From contig NZ_JANBVH010000003.1 in the NCBI RefSeq assembly GCF_024273235.1, positions 146,332 through 210,331 on the forward strand: DNA of 64,000 nucleotides, in the 5' to 3' direction. Origin of the DNA: Sphingomonas faeni. Its GTDB lineage: Bacteria > Pseudomonadota > Alphaproteobacteria > Sphingomonadales > Sphingomonadaceae. Position 1 is the first letter of the stretch; the number at the start of each line of letters is the position of its first letter. The notes below the pieces were generated by a model, which ran no database searches, was not told the DNA's origin, and saw nothing but the letters and a program-made list of their open reading frames with translations. Below, piece by piece: positions 47,373 to 57,022 of the stretch. The position numbers and the translations under genes are program-made.

Positions 47373-49097
47373 ATGAACGCCAAGCACGGCAACCCAATCC
47401 AAAGGCCGACGACCTTTCTCGGGCGGCTGCGTACCGATGTCCGCGGCAACACGCTGGTGATCGTCGCGTTTGCGATGATGCCGCTGCTCGCCATGGTTGG
47501 TTCTGGCCTGGACATGGCACGGGCGTACGTCGCGCGCGATCGACTTCAGCAGGCCTGCGATGCGGGATCGCTGGCCGCGCGGCGGATGCTGTCGGGCGCG
47601 ACCCTCACCTCCGCTGTGGAAACCGAGGCGAAGAACTATTTCAATTTCAACTTTCCCTCCGGGTCGTTCGATACGGCTGCCTTTGCACCGGTCGTGACGG
47701 TGCCGGCGGTCGGCACGGTCAGGATCACCGCCGCGACCGCGGTCCCGACGACGATCATGAAGATGTTCGGCTTCGACACGCTGCCGATCTCGACGAGTTG
47801 CACGGCGACGCAGGATTTCGTCGGGACCGACATCGTGCTGGTGCTCGACATGTCGGGCTCGATGAACTGTCCGACGAGCAAGCCGGACGATGCCTGCAAC
47901 GAGAAGGAGGAGAAGGGTTCCAAGATGCAGGCGCTGCGCGATGCGTCCGAATCGCTCTACGACACGTTGGAATCGGCGCAGGATCAGTTGCACGACAACA
48001 ACTTGCGGCTTCGCTACGGGTTCGTGCCTTATAATGCGACGGTCAATGTCGGAAAGCTGGTCTATGCAAAGGACCCCAGCTTCATTCGCAATTCGGCGCC
48101 TTACCAAAGCCGGGTCCGCACGCCCGGCCCCGGCACGAGTACGGAGGACACCTGCGACGCATTGGACGGCAATTGGACATCCTATGGCGGAGGGGGCAGA
48201 GATCCAAATGGCGCCTGTACGAATTACTGGACATACAAACGGGTCACGCTGGACACCAGTGCGTTCAAGACCGGCGCGAACGTCCCGACGCCGGGGGGCG
48301 CCAAGTCGACGAACAGATCGACCTGGGCCGGCTGCATCGAGGAGCGCCAGACCAACAACACGACGATCGACGGCGGAACGCTGACCACCGCGCCATCCGA
48401 CGCGTGGGACCTCGATATCAACATGAAGCCGACCGCGGACGCGAGCCGCTGGGCACCCTGGTGGCCGGAAGCCGAGTTTTCGCCCACGTACCTGCGCCAG
48501 TACACGGATGCGAAATACTGTGCGAGCGCGGCCAGCCGGCTGAGGGAATATTACGACGACAAGAAATCGTTCATGAAATATGTCAACGATCTCAAGCCGC
48601 TCGGTGGCACCTATCACGACATCGGCATGATCTGGGGTGCGCGGCTGATCTCGTCCGAGGGCCTGTTCGCGTCCGCAACGCCGGTTTCGAACGACCAGAA
48701 CGATCCCGACAACCCCCGCGTGTTGCGAGGGTTCGCGGTGCGCAAGTTCATGATCTTCATGACCGATGGCGATCTGTCGCCGTACATGGACGTGTACACC
48801 ACCTATGGCGCCGAAGAGTTGGACAAGCGCGTGTTGGGAAGCTCGACGGGCAACGCAGCGACGTTGAAGGCCGAACAGTTGAGCCGGCATCTTCAGCGCT
48901 TCCGCATGGCCTGCAACGCGGCGCGTGCGCAAGGCGTCCAGCTCTACGTCATCGCCTTCTCGACGACGTTGACCGACGACATGCGCAATTGTGCATCGCA
49001 GCCGTCGATGGCGTCGGGCATCACCACCTCCGCGGACCTCATCGCCAAGTTCAAGGAGATCGGCACGAAGGTCGGATCGCTGAGGATCAGCCAGTGA
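47373..49097 (+). CDS. TadG-like protein with von Willebrand A domain
   Basis: 574-residue pilus-assembly-like protein. A TadG N-terminal region (RGNTLVIVAFAMMPLLAMVG) forms the membrane segment at about 26-46. A von Willebrand A-like domain begins with LDMSGS at residues 158-163 (D159, S161, S163, a MIDAS metal site) and continues to the end, with GTYHDIGMIWG carrying another MIDAS residue. A long insert after the MIDAS loop is rich in Cys, Asp, Lys and Glu. AGGA precedes the ATG at 47373. It overlaps the next gene by 4 bp. Confidence 0.88.
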   Translation: MNAKHGNPIQRPTTFLGRLRTDVRGNTLVIVAFAMMPLLAMVGSGLDMARAYVARDRLQQACDAGSLAARRMLSGATLTSAVETEAKNYFNFNFPSGSFDTAAFAPVVTVPAVGTVRITAATAVPTTIMKMFGFDTLPISTSCTATQDFVGTDIVLVLDMSGSMNCPTSKPDDACNEKEEKGSKMQALRDASESLYDTLESAQDQLHDNNLRLRYGFVPYNATVNVGKLVYAKDPSFIRNSAPYQSRVRTPGPGTSTEDTCDALDGNWTSYGGGGRDPNGACTNYWTYKRVTLDTSAFKTGANVPTPGGAKSTNRSTWAGCIEERQTNNTTIDGGTLTTAPSDAWDLDINMKPTADASRWAPWWPEAEFSPTYLRQYTDAKYCASAASRLREYYDDKKSFMKYVNDLKPLGGTYHDIGMIWGARLISSEGLFASATPVSNDQNDPDNPRVLRGFAVRKFMIFMTDGDLSPYMDVYTTYGAEELDKRVLGSSTGNAATLKAEQLSRHLQRFRMACNAARAQGVQLYVIAFSTTLTDDMRNCASQPSMASGITTSADLIAKFKEIGTKVGSLRISQ

Positions 49098-49690
49098 CGG
49101 CCGCCCCCGCCCCGCCGCGCAGTCTTCGTCGAGACACCGGCGGTGCGACGATCGTCGAATTCGCACTGGTCGTGCCGATACTGGTCGGGTTGCTGATGAT
49201 GATCCTGGAGGTCGGCTACCAGGGCTATGTCACGGCAATGGTCCGCGGCGCGCTGTCGAAGGCCGCGCGCATGACGACGGTTGGCGGCAAGACCTCGACC
49301 GACGTGGTCAACACGATCAAAAGCGAAGTCCAGGCCGTCGTCCCTGCGCAATATGTCAGCGTCTCCACGCGACGCTATTACAATTATTCCAACGTCGGCA
49401 AGCCGGAGAAGATCACGTCGGATACCGATCCCCGGAACGTCTTCAATCCGGGCGACTGCTATGAAGACGCGAACAACAACGGCCGTTACGACGCCACGCC
49501 CGGCGACGACGGCGTCGGCAGCGCAGACGACGTCATCTACTACACGGCAAAGGTCGTCTACCCGAACCTGACCCCGGTCGGGCCACTCCTGTCCTGGGCC
49601 ACCGAGCGCACAGTGCAGGCGACCACCGCGGTGCGCAACCAACCGTTCACCTCGCGCGGCGAGCCGACCATCATATGCACCAAGCCATGA
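49094..49690 (+). CDS. TadE-like pilus assembly protein
   Basis: 198-residue TadE-family protein with a short cytoplasmic start, a type-IV-prepilin-like membrane segment (GGATIVEFALVVPILVGLLM, about 17-36), and a periplasmic tail. An Asp/Asn/Gly-rich loop (about 133-153, EDANNNGRYDATPGDDG) looks like a calcium-binding loop and recurs in other TadE proteins of this class. The start is GTG at 49094, inside the stop of the TadG gene (GTGA). It overlaps the next gene by 4 bp (ATGA). Confidence 0.85.
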   Translation: MTAAPAPPRSLRRDTGGATIVEFALVVPILVGLLMMILEVGYQGYVTAMVRGALSKAARMTTVGGKTSTDVVNTIKSEVQAVVPAQYVSVSTRRYYNYSNVGKPEKITSDTDPRNVFNPGDCYEDANNNGRYDATPGDDGVGSADDVIYYTAKVVYPNLTPVGPLLSWATERTVQATTAVRNQPFTSRGEPTIICTKP

Positions 49691-50358
49691 CCGCCACGCG
49701 CCCGGATGCCGCCGTGAAGGCCCGGCCCTGGACCAGCATATTCCGCGATACCCGCGGACTGGCCATGATCGAATTCGCCATGGTGACGCCGGTCTTGATC
49801 ACGCTGGGGCTTGCCGGCGCCGAAGTGACCAACATGGCGATCGCGCAGATGCGCGTGAACCAGATTTCCACCTCGGTGTCGGACAACGTGGCCCGCGTGC
49901 GTAACTCGATCAACGAGGCGGACGTGAACGAGGTGCTGTTGAGCGCGTCGATCCTCGGCGGCAGCGATTTTCCCGCCAATGGCCGCGTCGTCGTGTCCAG
50001 CGTCGAATCCAACGGCAAGACCGGCGCCGATGCAGGGCAATATATCCGCTGGCAACGCTGCACCGGAGCACTGAACGTCGCTGAGTCGCAGCCCAAATAC
50101 GGGCTTCAGGACAAGGGGAAGACGAATAACTCGCTTCAGTTCATGGGCACCGCCCCGCGCAAGATCGCGCCTGCGGCCGGCTCGGCGCTGATCTTCGTCG
50201 AGGTGACGTACAAATACCAACCGCTGGTGTCGGCACGCTTCTTCGGCACGCCGGTGCTGCGATCGGAGGCGGTCTACAATGTGCGCGAGCGCAACGACCA
50301 GACTCTCGGATCGGCGTCGGGGGCCACGGCGAGCGTCTGCACGACCTACGCCGCGTAA
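49687..50358 (+). CDS. Second TadE-like pilus assembly protein
   Basis: 223-residue TadE-like protein with the hydrophobic segment MIEFAMVTPVLITLGLAGAE after a basic N-terminus (ARPWTSIFRDTRGL) and a periplasmic domain of about 170 residues. Cys residues at both ends could form a disulfide. The ATG at 49687 is within the stop codon of the upstream TadE gene, while an in-frame ATG at 49675 would overlap further. The three genes form an isolated TadG-TadE-TadE unit. No flp pilin, tadA ATPase or secretin is in the window. Confidence 0.82.
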   Translation: MTATRPDAAVKARPWTSIFRDTRGLAMIEFAMVTPVLITLGLAGAEVTNMAIAQMRVNQISTSVSDNVARVRNSINEADVNEVLLSASILGGSDFPANGRVVVSSVESNGKTGADAGQYIRWQRCTGALNVAESQPKYGLQDKGKTNNSLQFMGTAPRKIAPAAGSALIFVEVTYKYQPLVSARFFGTPVLRSEAVYNVRERNDQTLGSASGATASVCTTYAA

Positions 50359-50391
50359 ACCCTACGGCCGGGATCACCCGGCCATAGGGTT
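50358..50391. terminator. Bidirectional hairpin between tadE-like and pdhB genes
   Basis: A 15-bp stem (50358-50372 with 50377-50391) has one G-T-type mismatch and a 4-nt loop, formed by AACCCTACGGCCGGG and its complement. It lies exactly between two convergent genes and overlaps the end of one. There is no U-tract, so it is terminator-like rather than proven. Confidence 0.65.
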
Positions 50392-50396
50392 CCAAC

Positions 50397-51833
50397 TTAC
50401 TTGTAGGTAACCTTCTTCGCCGCCTTCACGACCTTCGCGACGTCGACCAGCATCAGCTTTTCGAGGTTCGCCGCGTAGGGCATGGGCACGTCTTCGTTGG
50501 TCACACGCAGCACCGGCGCGTCGAGGTCGTCGAAGCCGTGCTCCATCACCACCGACACGATCTCCGAAGCGATCGAGCAGGTCGCCCAATTCTCTTCGAC
50601 GATGATCATGCGGTTGGTCTTGGCGAGGCTCTTCAGGACCGTCTCGGTGTCGAGCGGGCGCAGCGTGCGCAGGTCGATGACCTCCGCGTCGATGCCCTCT
50701 TCGGCGAGCTTCTCGGCGGCTTCGAGCGAGATGCCGACGCCGATCGAGTAGCTGACGATCGTCACGTCCTTGCCCTCGCGAACGATCCGCGCCTTGCCGA
50801 TCGGCAGGACGTGGTTGTCGAGCTTGGGGACGTCGAAGCTGCGACCGTACATCAGCTCGTTCTCGAGGAACACGACCGGATCCTCGGTGCGGATCGCGGC
50901 CTTGAGCAGGCCCTTCGCGTCCGCCGCGTCATACGGCGCGATCACGATCAGGCCGGGGACGCTCGCATACCACGCCGCAAAGTTGTGCGAATGCTGGGCA
51001 CCCACGCGCGACGCAGCGCCGTTGGGACCACGGAACACGATCGGGCAGCGCATCTGGCCGCCCGACATGTAGTTGGTCTTGGCAGCCGAGTTGATGATGT
51101 GATCGATCGCCTGCAACGCGAAGTTGAAGGTCATGAACTCGACGATCGGGCGAAGGCCGCCCATCGCCGCGCCCGCACCGATGCCGGCAAAGCCGTATTC
51201 GGTGATCGGCGTGTCGATGACGCGACGGTCGCCGAACTCGTCGAGCAGGCCCTGCGTGACCTTGTACGCGCCCTGATACTGCGCGACTTCCTCGCCCATC
51301 ACGAAGACGCGGTCGTCCTCGCGCATTTCCTCGGCCATCGCGTCGCGAAGGGCTTCGCGGACGGTCGTCTTGACCATCTCGGTGCCCTCGGGGATCGCGG
51401 GGTCGGAGATGCCGACCTTTTCGGCCGACGCGACGAGCTGCTGCGTGCCGCTCTCGGCCTTGGCAGGCGAGGAGCCCTCCGGAACCGGCGGTGCCTTGTA
51501 GTCCGACGGCGTCTCCTTCGGTGCGGCGTTGGCCGCATCGCCGGAGCGTGCCTCGGCCGGCTTCGCAGCCTTGGCGTCGCTGGCGCTCTCACCCTCTTCG
51601 AGGATCGTCGCGATGACGGTGCCGACCTTCACATTGTCAGTGCCCTCAGGCACGGCGATCGAACCGATCGTGCCTTCGTCGATCGCCTCGAACTCCATCG
51701 TCGCCTTGTCGGTCTCGATCTCGGCGAGGATGTCGCCCGACTTGACGCTATCGCCTTCCTTGACGAGCCACTTCGCCAGCGTGCCCTCTTCCATCGTCGG
51801 GGAAAGCGCGGGCATCTTGATCTCGATCGCCAT
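50397..51833 (-). CDS. pdhB: Pyruvate dehydrogenase E1 beta subunit with lipoyl domain
   Basis: 478-residue E1 beta subunit. A lipoyl domain occupies residues 1-80 with the lipoylated K43 in [13 protein letters not shown], followed by an Ala/Pro/Glu-rich linker and the transketolase-type E1 beta domain from about 150 ([25 protein letters not shown]). A lipoyl domain fused to E1 beta is normal in alphaproteobacteria. With PdhA it decarboxylates pyruvate. Its start overlaps the pdhA stop by one base. Confidence 0.94.
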   Translation of the reverse strand: MAIEIKMPALSPTMEEGTLAKWLVKEGDSVKSGDILAEIETDKATMEFEAIDEGTIGSIAVPEGTDNVKVGTVIATILEEGESASDAKAAKPAEARSGDAANAAPKETPSDYKAPPVPEGSSPAKAESGTQQLVASAEKVGISDPAIPEGTEMVKTTVREALRDAMAEEMREDDRVFVMGEEVAQYQGAYKVTQGLLDEFGDRRVIDTPITEYGFAGIGAGAAMGGLRPIVEFMTFNFALQAIDHIINSAAKTNYMSGGQMRCPIVFRGPNGAASRVGAQHSHNFAAWYASVPGLIVIAPYDAADAKGLLKAAIRTEDPVVFLENELMYGRSFDVPKLDNHVLPIGKARIVREGKDVTIVSYSIGVGISLEAAEKLAEEGIDAEVIDLRTLRPLDTETVLKSLAKTNRMIIVEENWATCSIASEIVSVVMEHGFDDLDAPVLRVTNEDVPMPYAANLEKLMLVDVAKVVKAAKKVTYK

Positions 51834-52885
51834 CAGTACTTCTCCACCAGAACGTCGGTGTAGAGCTCGGCGGGATCCGGCTCGGGTGTCTGTTCGGCGA
51901 AATCGGCGGCTTCGTTCACGATTTTCCTGATTTCCTGTTCAAGGGACTTGAGATCCGCCTCGGTCACGCCCTGCGCGTCGAGCAGCTTCTTCATGTGATC
52001 GATCGGATCGGACTTGTCGCGGACCGCCTGGACCTCGTCGCGCGTGCGGTACTTGGCCGGATCGGACATCGAGTGGCCACGGTAGCGATAGGTCTTCATC
52101 TCGAGGATGACGGGACCCTTGCCCGCGCGGACCCACGCCAGCGCTTCCTCGGCTGCACCGCGGCAGGCCAGCACGTCCATGCCGTCGACCTGGATGCCGG
52201 GAATGCGGAAGCTCTCGCCGCGGCGATACAGCTGGTCCTCGGCCGAGGCGCGATTGACGCTGGTGCCCATGGCGTACTGGTTGTTCTCGATCACGAAGAT
52301 GATCGGGAGCTTCCACAGCTCGGCCATGTTGAAGCTCTCGTACACCTGGCCCTGGTTCGCGGCGCCATCGCCGAAATAGGCCATGCAGATGCCGCCGTCG
52401 TTCGAGTATTTGTGCTTGAACGCGAGGCCGGTGCCGAGCGACACCTGCGCACCGACGATGCCGTGGCCGCCGTAGAACTTATGCTCGGTCGAGAACATGT
52501 GCATCGACCCGCCCTTGCCCTTCGAGATCCCCGAATTGCGTCCGGTCAGCTCGGCCATGATCACCTTCGGGTCGATCCCGTAGGCGAGCATGTGGCCGTG
52601 ATCGCGGTAGCCTGTGATCACCGAATCGGTCTCGCCGTTGAGCGCGGACTGAAGGCCGACCGCGACGGCTTCCTGACCGATGTACAGATGGCAGAAGCCA
52701 CCGATCAGGCCCAAGCCATAGAGCTGGCCCGCTTTTTCCTCGAAACGGCGGATCAGCAGCATCTGCCGATACATTTCGAGCAGTTCGTCCTTCGACGCCT
52801 CGTAGGGCTTTGGTTCTGCCGGTCGTTCGCGGTTCGTAATCGGCGGTTCGGCGATTGCGCGTGCTGGTGGGGGGGTCTTGGCCAC
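51833..52885 (-). CDS. pdhA: Pyruvate dehydrogenase E1 alpha subunit
   Basis: 350-residue thiamine-diphosphate-dependent subunit. The cofactor motif [20 protein letters not shown] is complete, and [19 protein letters not shown] is the usual phosphorylation-loop region. The start appears to be GTG at 52885 ([15 protein letters not shown]), with GAGG upstream. A strong promoter precedes it. The E2 and E3 subunits are not in the window. It is divergent from the MFS gene. Confidence 0.95.
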   Translation of the reverse strand: MAKTPPPARAIAEPPITNRERPAEPKPYEASKDELLEMYRQMLLIRRFEEKAGQLYGLGLIGGFCHLYIGQEAVAVGLQSALNGETDSVITGYRDHGHMLAYGIDPKVIMAELTGRNSGISKGKGGSMHMFSTEHKFYGGHGIVGAQVSLGTGLAFKHKYSNDGGICMAYFGDGAANQGQVYESFNMAELWKLPIIFVIENNQYAMGTSVNRASAEDQLYRRGESFRIPGIQVDGMDVLACRGAAEEALAWVRAGKGPVILEMKTYRYRGHSMSDPAKYRTRDEVQAVRDKSDPIDHMKKLLDAQGVTEADLKSLEQEIRKIVNEAADFAEQTPEPDPAELYTDVLVEKY

Positions 52886-52926
52886 GATGTGGGAAACCTC
52901 GTTTTCCGTAGGGGAGTTGAGGGAGC

Positions 52927-52955
52927 CTATAGGCGCGGACGGGGCGGAACATCAA
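52927..52955 (-). promoter_or_regulatory. Probable pdhA-pdhB promoter
   Basis: On the minus strand TTGATG (52950-52955), a 17-nt spacer and CTATAG (52927-52932) form a strong promoter-like pair. CTATAG sits within a perfect palindrome CCTATAGG. The start point would be near 52920, with a leader of about 35 nt that carries the GAGG ribosome-binding site. Confidence 0.6.
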
Positions 52956-53037
52956 TTCCCGTCTGGGGTATGTCGGTTTTGGGGGCGTGGGATGGGGTTT
53001 GTCCTATGCTTCGCGGTTACCAATTCCCAGCAGGCCA

Positions 53038-53140
53038 CCACCCCGGCGAAGGCCGGGGCCCAATTGGGAAGGTTTCAGTAACGATGCGCATCGCTCAGTT
53101 GGCGCCGTCCCCCAATTGGGCCCGGCCTCCGCCGGGGTGG
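53038..53140. repeat. Intergenic palindrome, GC-hairpin family (pdhA/MFS)
   Basis: Arms 53038-53068 and 53111-53140 are reverse complements apart from one mismatch and a one-base deletion; the sequence CCACCCCGGCGAAGGCCGGG is shared with the copy at 14929-15039. It lies in the 419-bp divergent gap upstream of both pdhA and the MFS gene. Apart from promoters and this repeat I see nothing gene-like in the gap. Confidence 0.9.
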
Positions 53141-53304
53141 ACTGCAATATTGGGAGTGGTGGCCATAACGCGCATGCCAAACCGCGGCGCTCACGCCTTC
53201 GCGGGAGAACAAGGGAACGAACAGTCCTGGCTTGAGCCGCTATCCCCACCCCAAGCAAAGCTCCGGTTGCCCTCCCCTCGCGCCCGCGCCTAAAGCCCAC
53301 CGCA

Positions 53305-54657
53305 ATGGCCCCGACGACAGACCCGCACCAGCATCCCCTCAGGATCGCCAATTTCCGCGCCTATTGGCTCTCCCGCTTCACCGGCACGATCGCGGTCAGC
53401 GCGATGTCGATCGTGATCGGGTGGCAGGTCTACAACATCGCCCGCGAGACGATGGACATCCGCCAGGCCGCCTTCATGCTCGGCATGATAGGCTTCGCGC
53501 AGTTCGTGCCGCTGTTCCTCCTCACCCCGATCACCGGGCTCGTCGCGGACAGCTTCGACCGCCGGTGGATCGTCCGCGGGACCACGACGCTGCTCGTCCT
53601 GACGGCCGCGACGCTGTGGCTGCTGACCTGGACCGGCCACCTGACGCTCGGCGTGCTGTTCGTCGCGGCCGTCGCGTTCGGCGTGGCGCGCGCTTTTTCC
53701 GGCCCGGCTTATTCCGCCCTCGCCCCCAACCTCGTCCCCCGCGCCGTCCTTCCGACCGCGATCGCGGTGAGTTCGATCGCGTGGCAGGTCGGCACGATCG
53801 CCGGGCCGAGCGTCGGCGGGCTGCTGTACGCGATCCACCCGGAAGTCGCGTACGGCGTCGCCACGCTGCTCTTCCTCGTGGCGCTCGTCTTCATGTTCAT
53901 GATCGGCCCGGTGCCCCAGCCCGCGACGCAGACCGACCACCGCCCCCTCGCCCGGATCATCGAGGGTTTCACCTATGTCCGCCGCAACCGCCTCGTTCTC
54001 GCGACCATCACGCTGGACCTGTTCGCGGTGCTGCTCGCCGGCGCGACGTCGCTGCTGCCGGTATATTCGCGCGACATCCTGCATGTCGGTTCCCAAGGTC
54101 TCGGCGTGCTCGCCGCCGGCATGGGGATCGGTGCGGCGGTCACTGCCGTGTGGTTCTCGGTCCGGCCGATGAGCACCAATGTCGGCGTGAAGATGCTGAT
54201 CGCGGTGGTCGTGTTCGGCCTGGCGATCCTCACCTTCGGCATCGCCACGCCGATCGTCGACCTGCTCGGCATCGCGCCCGGCACGATCGCCGGTGTCCCC
54301 ATCCACCCCGCCTTCGTCCTCAGCCTGATCGCGCTGATCGTCGCGGGCGGCGCGGACATGATCTCGGTCTATGTCCGCCAGTCGCTCATCCAGCTCCACA
54401 CCCCCGACGCGATGCGCGGCCGGGTCAGCGCGGTGTCGCAGCTCACGATTTCCGCCTCGAACGAGCTCGGTGAGTTCGAGAGCGGGGTGATGGCCTCGCT
54501 GCTCGGCCCGGTCGGCGCAGTGGTATTTGGCGGCGTCGGTGCTATTGCGATCACGATCGGCTGGGCGCGACTGTTCCCGGAACTCAGGGCGGCCAAGACC
54601 TTTGATCCCCCCGAGATGTTAGAGACCGAACCCCAGCACGGAGAAGCCAAGCCATGA
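53305..54657 (+). CDS. MFS transporter (MFS_3 type)
   Basis: 450-residue major facilitator protein with about 12 membrane segments and the loop [15 protein letters not shown] between segments 2 and 3. It resembles exporters of the EntS/MFS_3 type. The substrate is unknown. Its stop overlaps the cysK start (ATGA), so transport of a cysteine-related compound is conceivable but not shown. No ribosome-binding site is obvious before the ATG at 53305. Confidence 0.85.
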   Translation: MAPTTDPHQHPLRIANFRAYWLSRFTGTIAVSAMSIVIGWQVYNIARETMDIRQAAFMLGMIGFAQFVPLFLLTPITGLVADSFDRRWIVRGTTTLLVLTAATLWLLTWTGHLTLGVLFVAAVAFGVARAFSGPAYSALAPNLVPRAVLPTAIAVSSIAWQVGTIAGPSVGGLLYAIHPEVAYGVATLLFLVALVFMFMIGPVPQPATQTDHRPLARIIEGFTYVRRNRLVLATITLDLFAVLLAGATSLLPVYSRDILHVGSQGLGVLAAGMGIGAAVTAVWFSVRPMSTNVGVKMLIAVVVFGLAILTFGIATPIVDLLGIAPGTIAGVPIHPAFVLSLIALIVAGGADMISVYVRQSLIQLHTPDAMRGRVSAVSQLTISASNELGEFESGVMASLLGPVGAVVFGGVGAIAITIGWARLFPELRAAKTFDPPEMLETEPQHGEAKP

Positions 54658-55574
54658 AGGCCAACTCGATCCTCGACACGATCGGCAACACGCCGCACGT
54701 CCGCCTGTCGAAGCTGTTCCCCGATTCCGAAGTCTGGGTGAAGTCCGAGCGGTCGAACCCAGGCGGTTCGATCAAGGACCGCATCGCGCTCGCCATGATC
54801 GAGGCCGCGGAGAAGGACGGCCACCTCAAGCCCGGCGGCACGATCATCGAGCCGACCAGCGGCAACACCGGCATCGGCCTTGCGCTCGTCGCCGCGGTGA
54901 AGGGCTACAAGATCGTCCTCGTCATGCCCGAGAGCATGTCGATCGAACGCCGTCGCCTTATGCTCGCCTATGGCGCGACCTTCGACCTGACCCCGCGTGA
55001 GAAGGGCATGAAGGGCGCGATCGAGCGCGCGAAGGAACTCGTCGAGCAGACGCCCGGTTCCTGGATGCCGCAGCAGTTCGAAAACCCTGCGAACATCGCC
55101 GTGCATGTTGCTACGACGGCACAGGAAATACTCGCCGACTTCCGCGATACGCCGATCGACGTGATCATCACCGGCGTCGGCACCGGCGGCCACATCACCG
55201 GCGTCGCGGAGGCGCTGAAGAAGGAATGGCCGTCGCTGAAGGTCTATGCGGTCGAGCCGGCAGCATCGCCGGTGATCGCGGGCGGCCAGCCGGGTCCGCA
55301 CCCGATCCAGGGCATCGGCGCGGGCTTCATTCCGGTGAACCTCCACACACAGGCACTCGACGGCGTGATCGAGGTCGACGCGGCGGTGGCCAAGGACATG
55401 GCGCGCCGTTCGGCGACCGAAGAGGGCATGCTCGTCGGCATCAGCTCTGGCGCGACGCTCGCAGCGATCCTCCAGAAGCTGCCCGATCTGCCTGACAATG
55501 TTCGCGTTCTCGGCTTCAACTATGACACCGGCGAGCGTTATCTGTCGGTCCCGGACTTCCTGCCCGAACAGTGA
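54654..55574 (+). CDS. cysK: Cysteine synthase A
   Basis: 306-residue PLP enzyme that makes cysteine from O-acetylserine and sulfide. The PLP lysine is in [12 protein letters not shown], the substrate loop is [14 protein letters not shown], and the phosphate-binding loop is [10 protein letters not shown]. It belongs to the sulfur pathway represented by the cysD-cysNC-cysQ operon 11 kb away, but here lies between an MFS exporter and a cell-wall hydrolase with overlaps at both ends (ATGA and GTGA). Confidence 0.94.
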   Translation: MKANSILDTIGNTPHVRLSKLFPDSEVWVKSERSNPGGSIKDRIALAMIEAAEKDGHLKPGGTIIEPTSGNTGIGLALVAAVKGYKIVLVMPESMSIERRRLMLAYGATFDLTPREKGMKGAIERAKELVEQTPGSWMPQQFENPANIAVHVATTAQEILADFRDTPIDVIITGVGTGGHITGVAEALKKEWPSLKVYAVEPAASPVIAGGQPGPHPIQGIGAGFIPVNLHTQALDGVIEVDAAVAKDMARRSATEEGMLVGISSGATLAAILQKLPDLPDNVRVLGFNYDTGERYLSVPDFLPEQ

Positions 55575-56884
55575 AGACCGATCTCTCCGCGCGCGGCACC
55601 ACGGTGCTGCGCGCCACTCTCGTCGGCATTTCCGCGCTGGCGATCGTCGGGCCTGCGCTGGTCGTTGCCAATGCGCCGACGATCGTCCACGTATCTAAGC
55701 GGGTCAAACTCCCGCCCGGCCGGGTCGTGCCGCAAGCCGAAGTGCCCGAAGTCGAACCCGTCAAGTTCGTCGACCTCAGCCCGGACGACGCGCGCGCGTT
55801 CAACGCGACGGTACCGTTCTCGACCGCGCCCAACCCGGCCGCACGGCCGTTCCGCTTTGCCGGCGGGCCGGAGGATTTGGCGCGCGCCACCGATTGCATG
55901 GCGGCGGGCATCCTCTACGAGGCCGGCGACGACACGCTAGGCGAACGTGCAGTCGCGCAGGTCGTGCTCAATCGCTTGCGCCATCCGGCCTTCCCCAAGA
56001 CGGTGTGCAGCGTCGTGTTCGAAGGGCAGGACCGTGCCACCGGTTGCCAGTTCAGCTTCAGTTGCGACGGTGCGATCACGCGTTGGCACCCCACCGACGA
56101 CGCCTGGCGCCGCGCGCGCGAGGTCGCGGCTTCGTCGCTGTCCGGGGCGGTGTTCAAGCAGGTCGGCTATGCGACGCACTACCATACCGATTGGGTCGTG
56201 CCCTATTGGCAGTCGAGCCTCGACAAGATTACCGCGGTCAACACGCACCTGTTTTTCCGCTGGTCCGGCTGGTGGGGGACACCCGCGGCGTTCGGGCGTC
56301 ATCCCGAGACGGTCGAGCCGGTGATCGCGCAGCTTGCCGACCTGTCCGACGCGCACAAGACGGGCGCTGCGCTGGCCGAGGCCGATGCGGCGTTGGCGGA
56401 GGCGTCGATCGCCATGGGGTTTGGGCCTGTGACGGAGACGACGCCTGCGCCCGCGGTGCCAGTCGATGGCGATACGATCCTCGTAGCCTTGCCCCGCAGC
56501 CAGACCGCGGACGGGCTGACGACGCTCGCGGCGCAAGCATGTGGGGACAAGCCGTTCTGCCGCTACATGGCGTGGACCGACGGCAGCAAGGCGGCAACCT
56601 CGCTGCCGCTGGCACCGGCCCAGACCGCAGCGTTGAGCTTCAGCTACCTGCGCGATCGGTCGAGCAATTACGAAAAGTCGCTTTGGAACTGCCGCCAGTT
56701 CAAGCGCGCCGATCCTGCGCAATGCATGAGGGTTCAGGCGACGCTGACCGCGGTGCCGGTGCCCGCCGCGGTTGCGCCCGCTGGGCCGGTGGCGGCCGAG
56801 CTGAACGGGGTCCGGCGAAAGACGACAGTTACTGCCCCGCCCCCGCCGGGAACCATGCCAGCGCCTGCGGCTACGCCAAAGTAG
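55571..56884 (+). CDS. SleB-family cell wall hydrolase
   Basis: 437-residue envelope protein with one N-terminal membrane segment or signal anchor ([20 protein letters not shown]) and a SleB-type (Hydrolase_2) domain at about 110-235, with [22 protein letters not shown] and the glutamate near its start as probable catalytic acid. The segment CQFSFSCDG and [13 protein letters not shown] are typical of the family. The last 190 residues are of low complexity and unknown role. The start is GTG at 55571, overlapping cysK. Confidence 0.88.
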   Translation: MKTDLSARGTTVLRATLVGISALAIVGPALVVANAPTIVHVSKRVKLPPGRVVPQAEVPEVEPVKFVDLSPDDARAFNATVPFSTAPNPAARPFRFAGGPEDLARATDCMAAGILYEAGDDTLGERAVAQVVLNRLRHPAFPKTVCSVVFEGQDRATGCQFSFSCDGAITRWHPTDDAWRRAREVAASSLSGAVFKQVGYATHYHTDWVVPYWQSSLDKITAVNTHLFFRWSGWWGTPAAFGRHPETVEPVIAQLADLSDAHKTGAALAEADAALAEASIAMGFGPVTETTPAPAVPVDGDTILVALPRSQTADGLTTLAAQACGDKPFCRYMAWTDGSKAATSLPLAPAQTAALSFSYLRDRSSNYEKSLWNCRQFKRADPAQCMRVQATLTAVPVPAAVAPAGPVAAELNGVRRKTTVTAPPPPGTMPAPAATPK

Positions 56885-56895
56885 GAAGCCAACTT

Positions 56896-57009
56896 GCTCC
56901 CCTCCCTGGAAGGGAGGGGTTGGGGGTGGGTCGGCCGGCTTGAACCGCCAGCGTCTGGAGCTTGCGGAAACCGACCCACCCCCTGCCCCTCCCTTTCAGG
57001 TAGGGGAGC
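56896..57009. repeat. Intergenic palindrome, CCCTCCCTGAAAGGGAGGGG family
   Basis: Arms 56896-56934 and 56971-57009 are reverse complements over 39 nt with four mismatches. It lies between the convergent ends of the SleB gene and the acyl-CoA dehydrogenase gene, 11 and 13 bp from their stops. Confidence 0.92.
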
Positions 57010-57022
57010 AGAAGGGCCCCGA

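Noticed and set aside
53267..53295. TTGCCC-17-CTAAAG before the MFS gene
   Set aside because: Both hexamers are poor matches, and the position could be chance in GC-rich DNA.
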